From Oehlia diaphana (lineage: Eukaryota; Glomeromycota; Glomeromycetes; Glomerales; Glomeraceae), in contig QZLH01000467.1 of the NCBI GenBank assembly GCA_003833135.1, forward strand, positions 49,422-71,194: a stretch of 21,773 nt of DNA. Direction: 5' to 3'. The notes below the pieces were generated by a model, which worked only from the letters and a program-made list of their open reading frames with translations, did not search any database and was not told the DNA's origin. How positions within the stretch are numbered: the stretch's first letter is position 1; every line of letters begins with the position of its first letter. The position numbers and the translations under genes are program-made. Positions 1 to 8,891 of the stretch are shown piece by piece.

Positions 1-21
1 ATGTTAGTCCCCGTGATATAA

Positions 22-118
22 AACAGTTATTCCACGGGATAGCCATAAATATCAATTAATTTTCACGGCTGCGCCGTGAAAATCATTGATATTCACGGCT
101 ACCCGTGGAATAACTATT
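22..118. repeat. Near-perfect palindrome, small foldback element
   Basis: The left arm (about 22-69) and right arm (about 71-118) are reverse complements with a few mismatches. The outer arms read AGTTATTCCACGGG and CCCGTGGAATAACT, and the centre is CACGGCTGCGCCGTG. The whole unit could fold into one long hairpin with almost no loop. No reading frame is present. It resembles a miniature inverted-repeat element, but I could not find a clear target-site duplication. The rest of 1-254 is AT-rich and shows nothing else. Confidence 0.75.
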
Positions 119-254
119 ACACATATACAGTATACTACTATTAACCCCTACATATATAAAATTTTTGTCTTAAATGAAAATATTAAAATTTTGTGTATTT
201 TATATTAATTAAACCAATTAAATAACCTTAATAAACTATGCAGTTTGATTATAA

Positions 255-1600
255 TCACAAAAAATAACGTGATTGAGCTTTTTTTTTCTTTCGTTTTTTC
301 TTATTATCGTCTTTCTTCTCATCCGAATCATCCGAACTTAGATTATCTTTCTTTGGTTTTGTTGATACTAAAGGTCTTAAAGGCAACCTTTTACTAAAAT
401 CTTTATTCAAATCTGACTGACGTTTTATTTGAAGATGGTGTTGCAGGCGTGAGCGCTGGCGTCTGTTTCTCCAAATCCATTTGATTCGTCGCGTCAAAAT
501 ATAACTCAACGCTCTAAAATGTCATCTGACTGCTGTAATGGCGTGGTATTTGTCGACACTGCTCGATCTTATTACTTCGGTCCGTTAAAGATGTATTTAT
601 CGTTCTTTCCAAAACCCTTTATCTTTAAAGATGAACCTAATTCTTCTTTCATTGCTAATTTATAAATCGTCTCCATCATCTTGTTCCATTGTTAATTAAA
701 ATATAATAATACTCACAAAGAACTGTGTGGTCTTATTATCTTCCCGTACATAGCTTTGTAAAGTTTGACGTACTTTATTATACAATTGGTTTCCTAGTCT
801 TTGTTCATTCAATTTACGAGTTGCTTTGCCAAGAAAATAATTTTAACAGCTGGCATTCTTTTGCTAAACCACCGACCGTACCAAAAACTTTGAACTCAAC
901 ACGGGGTTAACTCCTCCATTTATGAAATTTTTGTCCGTTTCTCGTGTTAACCTAATTTTAACTTTAACTGATTTATATTTGTAAGCTTGCTTAACACTCA
1001 GTGTTTCTATAATTCCAATCTTGGCGTATATATCGTTATCATTCCACCTCATAGGAATATCGTAAAATAGAAAATCACGTGACTTCTCTGCATATCCTCA
1101 TCTTCCCCAGAAAATTTTTTCACCCCCACGTGACCCCAAATAATTTGTCACCCATTTCACATCCCTCCACTTTCTCATTTTTTATAAGTATTCTGGGGAC
1201 TTGGATTTTTTTCGGTGTCTAAAATCCTATTTGCCACTCGTTATTCGTCACATGGTTAATTTCTTAATTCCAGCCAAATCTCATAATGCCGGCCAAAGTC
1301 ACGTGGGGGTGAAAAAAATTTTCTGGCGATACTGGGGTAGATGCATATCCTCTGTAGAAGGTAGGTACTGGGAACTGTGGAACATTCTCTAATGATTTGA
1401 CGATCTTTTGCTTTTTAGATTACTTTCCGATTTCTTTGTTTCATCCCCTTTTTGTTGGTGAATTACCATTTTTATCCTCGACCTTCCGTTCTTTTAACTT
1501 TTTTGATAGTAATTCCGCAATCTCCTCGGGTTTTACTTACCATATCCGTTATTTTTAATCTTTGTTGTGCTTGCCGATCTTTCTGCGTATATGCTATGAA
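255..1600 (-). pseudogene. Decayed minus-strand ORF, probably repeat/transposon-derived, unrecognised family
   Basis: Reading the minus strand from about 1600 down to 255 gives successive coding-like blocks that change frame. First QKDRQAQQRLKITDMVSKT, then PEEIAELLSKKLKERK running on through a TGA and a TAA to SKKQKIVKSLENVPQFP. After the inserted element at 1100-1341 the frame resumes with KSRDFLFYDIPMRWNDNDIY and continues to about 905. It then shifts to FGTVGGLAKECQLLK and shifts again to YNKVRQTLQSYVRED (about 780-725). A possible intron or break precedes MMETIYKLAMKEELGSS (about 690-575). The frame ends with a Lys/Asp-rich tail (SSDDSDEKKDDNKKK), stopping at 255. Base composition is less AT-rich than the surroundings. 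The FLFYDIP...W block and following basic stretch could be an RRM-like domain of a transposon ORF1, but I do not recognise the family. The frame is broken by at least three frameshifts and several stops. Confidence 0.6.
1100..1341. mobile_element. Mutator-like miniature inverted-repeat element with 11-bp target-site duplication
   Basis: The 242-bp insert has terminal inverted repeats starting TCT(T/A)CCCCAG. After an 8-bp gap in one arm they continue as AAAATTTTTTCACCCCCACG (1111-1130) with its complement at 1303-1324. It is flanked by exact 11-bp direct repeats TGCATATCCTC at 1089-1099 and 1342-1352. Removing the insert plus one flanking copy (253 bp, not a multiple of 3) rejoins the minus-strand reading frame of the surrounding pseudogene across the junction (PTFYRGYAEKSRDFLF). 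Target duplications of 8-11 bp with long inverted repeats are typical of MULE elements. No transposase is inside, so it is non-autonomous. The 63-codon plus-strand frame at 1201-1392 has only a TTG start and crosses the element border, so it is not a gene. Confidence 0.75.
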
Positions 1601-1674
1601 TATATAAATATTAAATAAATAGTATTAGCTAGAATTAAAAAAAAAAATATAATGTCAATTTTAACCATTAATAG

Positions 1675-1957
1675 AGAAGATCGAAAACTTTGATTTTGTA
1701 ATTATATTGATTGACAAAAGATTTAAATCAATAAATTTAAATTATTATAGCGTTGAAATCTTTGGTTAAAATAAATTATTGATTGACACAAGACATAATT
1801 TTAAACTAATAATGGAAAAGGTCGAAAAATTTGGATAGTTAAAAAATTCGGATCGTTGTAGAAGCCAGTCATTATGATAAATAGCTCGAACATATAAATA
1901 ATGAGAGTCTAGTCAGTCTACAGCTGAAATTTTATCAAATTATTCATCCTCGAAGAA
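1675..1957 (+). promoter_or_regulatory. Promoter region of akrA: three degenerate 71-bp units and a TATA box
   Basis: A motif like GATCGAAAACTTTG recurs at about 1679, 1750 and 1820 (period about 71 bp). Each copy is followed by an AT-rich stretch, and the first two also contain TTGATTGACA. The same core appears once upstream of akrB and twice upstream of akrC, so it is a candidate shared cis element. A TATAAATA box lies at 1893-1900, 65 nt before the ATG. The leader ends in GAAGAAATGGCT, the start context shared by all three genes. The 1600-1675 stretch is plain AT-rich DNA. Confidence 0.5.
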
Positions 1958-4006
1958 ATGGCTCAAGATTCTACTTCTCCCGTCAAAACCACTAAAGCTC
2001 TTGATGATTATGTTCTATTAGGTCGTAGTGGGTTGAGAGTTTCTCCATTATGTCTTGGTGCTTTGGTAAGATTATTTATAAATTTGGTCAAATTATGAAA
2101 ATGTATTTTTAATTTCTATAATTCTTCATTGTTTCGTATGGAGACTTTTGGTGAACAATGGGTAAGTCACCTATAAATTAATTTAATTGATGATTCGAAA
2201 GAAGAAATAATTTTCTGAATGTTAAAATTATATAAACAGGGATTGGGTACTAATAAAGACGAATCGAAAAAAGTTTTTGACCTTTATTATGAAAAAGGTG
2301 GAAATTTTATTGGTAAGTTTTTCTTATTTACGCAGTTGCTCTTAATCTTTTATATGAGGATATTTTGATGACGTGCATCTTTTAGATACCGCTTGCATTT
2401 ATAATTCTGGTGACGTAAGTAATAAAAATATTAAATATTAGTTCTGTTGATTCAATATTAATATTTATTAATGAAATATTTAGAGTGAACGCTTCCTTGG
2501 AGATTACGTATCCGATAAACGATCCGATGTTGTGATTTCAACAAAATATACATGTACGAATCTTGAGCTTTCTATGTAACTTTTTTAATTTTTTGAATTT
2601 CCAATAATTTTTCAAAATTTATTTCTTAGGTAATAATACTGCTGCGCAAAAAGAAAGGAGATTCAATCCGAATTTCGGTAAGTTGTTCACAGTAGTTAAT
2701 ATATATAATATGATCTTATATTTGTTGAAACTTAACTGCTAAATATATAGGAGGAAATCATCGAAAGAGTCTTGTAGAAAATTTGGACGAGAGTTTGAAA
2801 CGATTGAACATGAGTTACGTTGATATTTTATATGTTCATGCTTACGAGTATCGAACTCCGATTGAAGAAATGATGAGATCATTAGATGACGTAGTTCGAA
2901 GTGGAAAGGTAAATGAATTGCTGTCTTATCTAATTTTTTTATAAATATTTTTTAAAAAAAAATGGACAAAAAAATAATAGGTTTTGTACGTTGCCGTAAG
3001 TGATATTCCATCTTGGGCACTCTCTCGTGCAAATACTATGGCTGAATTACGTGGATGGAGGTACGAAATTATAAAATAACTTGCAGATAATTATAAGTTT
3101 TTTTTTAAGTTAACGCATATTTATTAATTGTGTTTAGTCCTTTCATTGGACTTCAAACGCGTTATAATTTGTTGGATCGTTCGTTAGAATTTGACCTACA
3201 ACCTGCCTGCGCTGAACTTGATGTATGTATAATAACTAAATTCATGCTTATAATTCACTTGAACTATATATCTAAAAAAAAGAATTTTTAGATTGGAATT
3301 CTTCCATGGAGTATCGTTGCAGATGGGTAATAAATCATTAGTTCTTTATCTTCAATATTTCCAATATTTAAATTTATTCATATTTTTTTTTTATATTTAT
3401 ATATACAAAAGTTTTCTTACCGGAAAATATACGAGAGAAACAAATATTAATTTAAAATCCGATTATCGCAACCTATCAATTATAAACTATTCAAAAGACG
3501 AAAAAAATTGGCAAATTTTAGATGAAGTCATTGCTATTTCAAAAGAGATTAATCGATCTCCTGTTCAGGTAATTAATAATTTTATATCCAATTTCTAAAT
3601 ATTATATAAAAGTTATAATACAACATTTTTTTTAAATAAATAGGTTGCTTTGAATTGGATTCAACAAAAACCCGGTATTACTTCTCCTCTAATTGGTGCT
3701 AGAACTGTTGCTCAGCTTGAAGAAAATCTTAAATCACTTGAATTCAAGTAAGAATCATAATTACCTTTTTCCATTTTTTTTTTTAAAAAAAAAAATCACA
3801 AACTAAAAAAAAAAAAATATATCATTTTCAGATTGACACCTGAACAAATGAAAAGACTTGATGATGTTTCTCAACCAACTGGACGTGAAATTCCATTTCC
3901 TTATTCAGTGACTAACTTATATGATGCATATTTTGGAAAAAACATACAAGTGCCAAATAAATTTGCACCTATTGCGACTACATATAATTATGGAAGATTA
4001 TATTAA
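1958..4006 (+). CDS. Aldo/keto reductase A (aryl-alcohol dehydrogenase-like), 13 exons
   Basis: Predicted NADPH-dependent oxidoreductase of the AKR superfamily (TIM barrel, cytosolic), closest in pattern to aryl-alcohol dehydrogenase-like AKRs. Exons: 1958-2065, 2144-2161, 2240-2312, 2386-2414, 2484-2553, 2630-2677, 2751-2908, 2981-3060, 3138-3222, 3292-3326, 3412-3568, 3644-3747, 3832-4006. They join in frame to 379 residues with GT-AG introns of 69-85 nt. Family motifs in order are LGRSGLRVSPLCLG, GGNFIDTACIY, the nucleotide-side GNHRKSLVENL, YVDILYVHAYEYRTP, LYVAVSDIPSWALS, and the C-terminal GAR motif. The catalytic tetrad is D67, Y72, K97 and H145; R307 should contact the NADPH 2'-phosphate. 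The loop after YTRE (245-252) is 11 residues shorter than in copies B and C. The ATG is the first after the TATA box and is shared with both paralogues. The specific substrate cannot be told from sequence. Confidence 0.93.
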
Positions 4007-4080
4007 TATAGTATCATGTGAATATTTTGTATATATTATATTTACGTCTTCAATTAATTTTTTCTAATTTACAAATTTCA

Positions 4081-4086
4081 AATAAA
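4081..4086 (+). terminator. Possible polyadenylation signal of akrA
   Basis: AATAAA lies 75 nt after the stop, in a 3' flank (4007-4270) that aligns by eye with the 3' flank of akrB (8892-9120), where an AATAAA is at the equivalent place. In DNA this AT-rich the hexamer alone is weak evidence. Confidence 0.35.
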
Positions 4087-4270
4087 AAAGTAATATTTAA
4101 AGAAAAAAAACCAAGTTTAAAAAATATATTTACCCGATTCTTTTGACAATTGACATTATAAATTTTCATATTTTACAATCAAATTATAATTAAAATGGTA
4201 TAATTATTGCATCTTATTGTTATGCACTAGACGACTTGATAATTAACCCATGTAATATTCCTTCCTAATT

Positions 4271-5150
4271 CAAATAATATAAATATGTTGATCATCTTTT
4301 TTCTTTGTCTTCTTTTCTTTGTCTTCTTTATTCTTTTCTTCTTTTTTTTTTTAGGTCTGTTTGCTCTCTATCTAGGTCTTCTGGTCTTCTCTTTATTCTT
4401 AGGTTCTTTTTCTTTACGTCTTCCTTTAGATAGGCATGTGGTTGTTGTGTGTAGGTTTGTATGTGGTTTGTGTGTGGGTATGTGGATGGTGTGTATGTTT
4501 GTGTCCTTTCAGTTTCTCGTTTTACCCTTTCCCTCTCGTATTCCCCTTTCCCTCTCGTATTCCCCTTTCCCTCTCGCTATCCCTTTCCCTCTCATATTCC
4601 CCTTTCATTACCCTTTCCCCCGATTAATGTTGATGCACCTCAACATGACGATCAGGTGACAAGAAATTTTTAAAAGACTTGGCTAAGTAGGCAACAAATA
4701 GTAATTACATATTACTAATAATTAATTAAATTAATTTCATATAAACATGACTAAATAAATAATTTGGTATAATTTTAAATTATTGCGCATAGTTTTTCCG
4801 TTGATATCGATATTATTCCAGCGAAGGGTATATTGTAGATAGGTTTGGTAGTATATTGTGTGAGAAAAGGAGTGCATTCGAATCGTGAAGAGCGTTTATA
4901 ATAACATTCTTAGGACTAGCACGTTTTTAACATTCAAATTTAAACAAAAATCCTTTCAACCATATTTCCTTTTTTGTAATACTGATAATTTGCTATTTTT
5001 CGTAATCGATTTTTTTTTGTTTAATGTTGTAATAAAAAAGATCCTGAGTAAATAAACGTGACAGACTCTAGCTATTACTCTTTTCCTAGTATTCATTTCA
5101 ATTCCAAAGTAATAGTAATGATGTTAACTAATGTTACCGCTGGTTTCTTT
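4271..5150. other. Spacer segment present only between akrA and akrB
   Basis: The akrA 3' flank up to about 4270 and the akrB 5' spacer from about 5150 both have counterparts in the B-C spacer (about 8892-9120 and from 9375). This roughly 880-bp stretch is largely missing there; only about 250 bp separates the two. It starts with C/T-rich low-complexity DNA, a GT-rich run (about 4433-4505) and the 19-bp tandem repeat. AT-rich DNA follows, with a short stretch (about 4834-4905) loosely similar to 13866-13930. I see no supportable gene. The 124-codon frame at 4285-4659 is a run of Phe/Leu/Ser/Pro produced by the pyrimidine tract. Confidence 0.45.
4525..4620 (+). repeat. 19-bp polypyrimidine tandem repeat
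   Basis: Units of CCCTTTCCCTCTCGTATTC start at 4525 and 4544, an 18-nt variant starts at 4563, and another unit with CAT for CGT starts at 4581. A degenerate fifth copy ends near 4620. It follows about 130 bp that is also mostly C and T (4290-4425), so the plus strand is strongly pyrimidine-biased across roughly 330 bp. Such tracts can form triplex DNA; that is inference. Confidence 0.8.
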
Positions 5151-5748
5151 AGAGCAGAACAATTATATTAAAGAAATAAAATGTTAGATAGTATATATAG
5201 TATGTATTGGAGAAAAAATGTACACAGTATTGGACAGTCTCATATTCCATAATTTTCTACGTCTTGTCTTTAGATCATTTAAATGAGTTAGTTGTTTTTA
5301 AATATAACTGCATAAATCTTTAATCTGAGATATTAACCTATGTTCTAGTCATTTTAAGAATAATTAAAGAATGTTCGTAATGCGCTTCACATAGCGTTCG
5401 ATTGAATCGTTCAACCAATCCGTTAGTTTGAGAGTGATAGGCAGCTTAATAGTAACCGATGCTTAACTCCAAGCTAATCACAAAGGATATTCAACAAAAT
5501 GAGTTATCACGATCTGCGCAAATGGATATTAAAGTTGAAAATCTTCGTTAAATCGGACCAATGGGAATCATCCCGATTCAATTTGACTTTGACAAAATAC
5601 AGTATAAGTTACAATGCAATATGACGAAATTGAAAAAAATTGAATGAACGAAATAAAGGGCGAAACCATAAATGGAAAGTAATAATTTGCGTAATATTAA
5701 AAAAATTTAATAAGTCCATTTTATAATGAATTAAAAATTTAATTAAAT
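5151..5748. repeat. Duplicated spacer sequence (akrB upstream), matches 9375-9760
   Basis: Segments here recur in order upstream of akrC. The AATTATATTAAAGAAATAAA area near 5160 matches that near 9380. The stretch at 5600-5740 (ATGAACGAAATAAAGGGCGA, then a conserved AATAATTTG region) matches 9640-9757. This shows that the tandem duplication carried more than 1 kb of 5' spacer with the gene. No reading frame of note is present. Confidence 0.6.
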
Positions 5749-5889
5749 GTAAAGTCCTGAATATAAGCACCCGAATAAAACATCGAAAATAAGCCCTCCT
5801 TACCGGAATTATAATAATTTTGGCCTACATTATGATGTTCTCGGCTGGAATTACGTACATAAAAAGGGTGCTTATTTTCGGGAATTTAC
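5749..5889. mobile_element. Short inverted-repeat element (MITE-like), 141 bp
   Basis: The 24-bp ends 5749-5772 (GTAAAGTCCTGAATATAAGC...) and 5866-5889 are inverted repeats differing at about 3 positions; the shared inner part is AATAAGCACCC. The right end continues to ACTGTACTG, which would suit a pogo/Tc1-type terminus beginning CAGT, but the left end lacks it. No coding sequence lies inside. The B-C spacer around 9760-9780 has no obvious copy, so insertion after the duplication is plausible. Confidence 0.6.
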
Positions 5890-5899
5890 TGTACTGTTG

Positions 5900-6540
5900 A
5901 TCACCAATTATTCGTATAATTGTATTACGGAATTACGATTGAAGCGTAATAGTTGCATCAATTTAGAAATTACAGATCAGCCAATTTATCCGCAATTGTA
6001 ATACAGAATTAATGATTGCGTATAGTTGCTTACGACTTTATGCATTCGCTTGAATTGAATACGTTATCAATTATCTGTAATTGTATTACGGAATTACGGA
6101 TTTAATGATTGCGTGTAGTTGCTTACGACTCGCTTGAATTGAATACGTTATCAATTATTCGTAATTGTATTATGGAATTACGGATTTAAATGATTGCGTA
6201 TGCCTTACGACCTTATGTTTACCTGTAATTTAGGAATTAGATTAACTATTATTTAACTTAAATTTATCGATAGATGTTCAAAAAATTAAACTATTTTTAA
6301 CTATAGTATTGAAATATATATGTGAAATTAAAAATGCAAATAATGAGACATTTTTAAATTCCAAAAACACGTATATTAATGATTACGTATTCATTATTTA
6401 TACGTAAACAGTCTTCGGAATTATTTCGGGAGGCCAAATAGTTAATTGTATTACAAAATTAAGGATTTATGATTGCGTATAGTTGCTTACGACTATGACA
6501 TATATTTATTCGCTTACAATTAAGGAATTGATTTTGGACG
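5900..6540. repeat. Degenerate tandem repeats, unit about 84 bp
   Basis: A unit containing GTAATTGTATTACGGAATTA, then ATGATTGCGTATAGTTGC, TTACGACT and GAATACGTTATCAATTAT recurs, starting near 5993, 6076 and 6160. Partial copies lie at 5910-5990 and 6440-6520. Related fragments occur upstream of akrC at 10290-10390 and 11030-11080. There is no reading frame. It is probably old satellite-like DNA amplified inside the duplicated spacer. Confidence 0.65.
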
Positions 6541-6659
6541 AGTAAATGAGCAAATTGTTTAACCTATAAAGGTTAAATTTTATTAGTTAATACAAATTAA
6601 GTTAATTAATAGTAGATCTGGAAAAAAATATAATTTCTCTGAATGAGTTAGTCTAACTA

Positions 6660-6797
6660 ATAATAGATAAGTTCGAAATTTGGACCGTTGATTGTAAAAG
6701 TAAAATCAATCATTAATATAATCAGTATCTCAAAAGATATAAATACTATGGGTCTACGAAGTTGAAATTTATCAAAATATTATTCATTTTAAAAGAA
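6660..6797 (+). promoter_or_regulatory. Promoter region of akrB
   Basis: The shared motif GTTCGAAATTTGGACCGTT is at 6671-6689, followed by a CAATCATTAATA block and a TATAAATA box at 6738-6745, 60 nt before the ATG. All three elements recur in the same order upstream of akrC and in weaker form upstream of akrA. Conservation across copies while flanking spacer has drifted supports a regulatory role. Confidence 0.55.
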
Positions 6798-8891
6798 ATG
6801 GCTCAAGATTCTACTTCTCTTGTTAAAACCACCAAAGCTCTTGACGATTATGTCTTATTAGGTCGTAGTGGATTGAGAATTTCTCCGTTATGTCTTGGCG
6901 CTATGGTAAGATTATTCGTAAAATTATTCGTAAATTTGGTCAATTTTATAAATAAGTATTTATATTGTATGTTATGTTTTATTTGACGTATAAGACTTTT
7001 GGAGAAACATGGGTAAGTTACTTGTAATGTTAATTCGAATTTAATGATTAAATAAAAAAGAAGAAAATGAATATTAATACTATAAAAATAGGGAGGCTCT
7101 AATAAAGAAGAATCGAAAAAAATTTTTGACCTTTATTATGAAAAAGGCGGAAATTTTTTTGGTAATCTATATATTTTTTTATTACGCAATCAGTCGATTC
7201 ATTGTTTTAAGAAAAAATTTAATAACAAGTACATCTTATAGATACCTCCTGTAATTATCAGTTTGGTGAAGTAAGTTAATAAATATATAAAAATAAACGT
7301 TTTTAAGTTAACTCAATATTAATATTTATTTAATATAATAATTAGAGTGAACGTTTTCTTGGAGATTATGTTTCCGATAAACGATCCGATGTTGTGATTG
7401 CAACAAAATATTCATGTATGAATTATGAGCTGTCTATGTAAAACATCATCCAATTTTTTGAATTTTTTAATATCTTTCGAAATTTAATTCTTAGGTAATA
7501 CGACTGCTTTGCAAAAGGATAAGAGACTCAATCCGAATTTCGGTTAGTCAATCAATTATTCACAATATTATATTAGTTGATAATAAGCGAAAACTTTACT
7601 TTTAAATAAACAGGAGGAAATCACCGCAAGAGTCTTGTAGAAAATTTAGATGGTAGCTTGAAACGATTGAACGTGAGTTACGTTGATATTTTATATGTTC
7701 ATGTTTACGAGTATCGAACTCCAATTGAAGAATATATGAGAGCATTAGATGACGTCGTTCGAAGTGGAAAGGTAAAATAAATTATTTTCTTAAATCGTGC
7801 AAAATAAGTTTTTTTTTTACAATAAATATTTTTTTAAAAAAAATAGGCTTTGTACGTTGCTGTAAGCGATATTCCAGCTTGGGCACTTTCTCGTTCAAAC
7901 ACTCTTGCTGAATTACGTGGATGGAGGTACGAAATTACAATAATATCTTGTAAATAATAAAGATGAATTTTTAGACTAAAATATATTGAATAATCGTATT
8001 TAGCCCTTTTATTGGACTTCAAACACGCTATAATTTGTTGGATCGTTCATTAGAATTTGACTTACAAACAGCTTGTGCCGAACATGAAGTATGTATTATA
8101 AATTTAATTCACGTACTTAAACTATGTATTTAATTAAAAAAATTTTTAGGTTGGAATCATCCCGTGGGGTATCGTAGCAGAAGGGTAATTAATAATTGAT
8201 GCTACTCCTTTTTTATAAATATAAAATGTAAATATATGATATCTCTTTTTTTTTAAATAGTTTTCTTACCGGAAGATATACGAGAGAATCAACTAAATCT
8301 AACTCAATTACAAAGTTTGAAAACGAATCGAAAATGGTAGACGAATATCGCAGTCTATCAATTCAAAATCATTCAAAATATGAAAAAAATTGGCAAATTT
8401 TAGATGAAGTTATTGCTATTTCAAAAGAAATTAACAGATCTCCCGCTCAGGTAATGATTTATATTCAATTTTTAAATATTATATAATATATATATAATTT
8501 TTATAAATTCTTTTCTTTTATATATGAATAGGTTGCCATGAATTGGATTCAACAAAAACCTGGGGTTACTTCTTCCATAATTGGTGCTAGAACATTTACT
8601 CAGCTCGAAGATAATCTTAAATCACTTGAATTCAAGTAAGTGAATATTATCCAGCAAAAATTTTTCTTTATTTTATAAAAAATTATTTTTTTTTAATGCA
8701 AATAAATTATTTTCAGATTGACACCCGAACAAATGAAAAGACTTGATGATATTTCTCAACCAACTGGACGTGAAATTCCATTTCCTTATTCATATCATGA
8801 CCAATTTGATACATTTATTGGAAAAAATATACAAGTTCCAAATAAATTTGCACCTATTTCGACTACATATAATTTTGGAAGATTAGATTAA
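6798..8891 (+). CDS. Aldo/keto reductase B (aryl-alcohol dehydrogenase-like), 13 exons
   Basis: Second copy of the tandem AKR family, predicted NADPH-dependent carbonyl/alcohol oxidoreductase. Exons: 6798-6905, 6995-7012, 7092-7161, 7242-7270, 7346-7415, 7495-7542, 7614-7771, 7847-7926, 8004-8088, 8150-8184, 8261-8450, 8532-8635, 8717-8891. They join in frame to 389 residues; introns are 61-89 nt and intron 6 uses a GTTAGT donor. The catalytic tetrad is D66, Y71, K96 and H144. The cofactor motif GAR has R317, and the C-terminus is FGRLD. The DTSCNYQFGESE stretch differs from A and C (Ser and Asn near the catalytic Tyr), so the active-site rim may differ. The loop 244-262 is full length. The frame is open upstream from a TTG at 6762, but ATG 6798 matches both paralogues and no upstream in-frame ATG exists. 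Confidence 0.94.

Noticed and set aside
725..910. 61-codon plus-strand frame
   Set aside because: It starts at GTG and is antisense to coding-like blocks of the minus-strand pseudogene.
3293..3598. 101-codon plus-strand frame as a separate gene
   Set aside because: It is exon 10, intron 10 and exon 11 of akrA read through. The frame at 12724-12975 is likewise intron 10 and exon 11 of akrC running into intron 11.
4285..4659. 124-codon hydrophobic frame, possible membrane protein
   Set aside because: Phe, Leu, Ser and Pro runs come from the pyrimidine tract, and two other frames are open over the same repeats.
6748..6765. A five-codon upstream frame (MGLRS in B, MGQRS in C) just before akrB and akrC
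   Set aside because: Its ATG is only about 10 nt from the TATA box, so it probably lies before the transcription start; the similarity follows from duplication.
6762..6986. Open frame starting 12 codons upstream of akrB
   Set aside because: It begins with TTG, not ATG, and reads into intron 1; the paralogues support ATG 6798.
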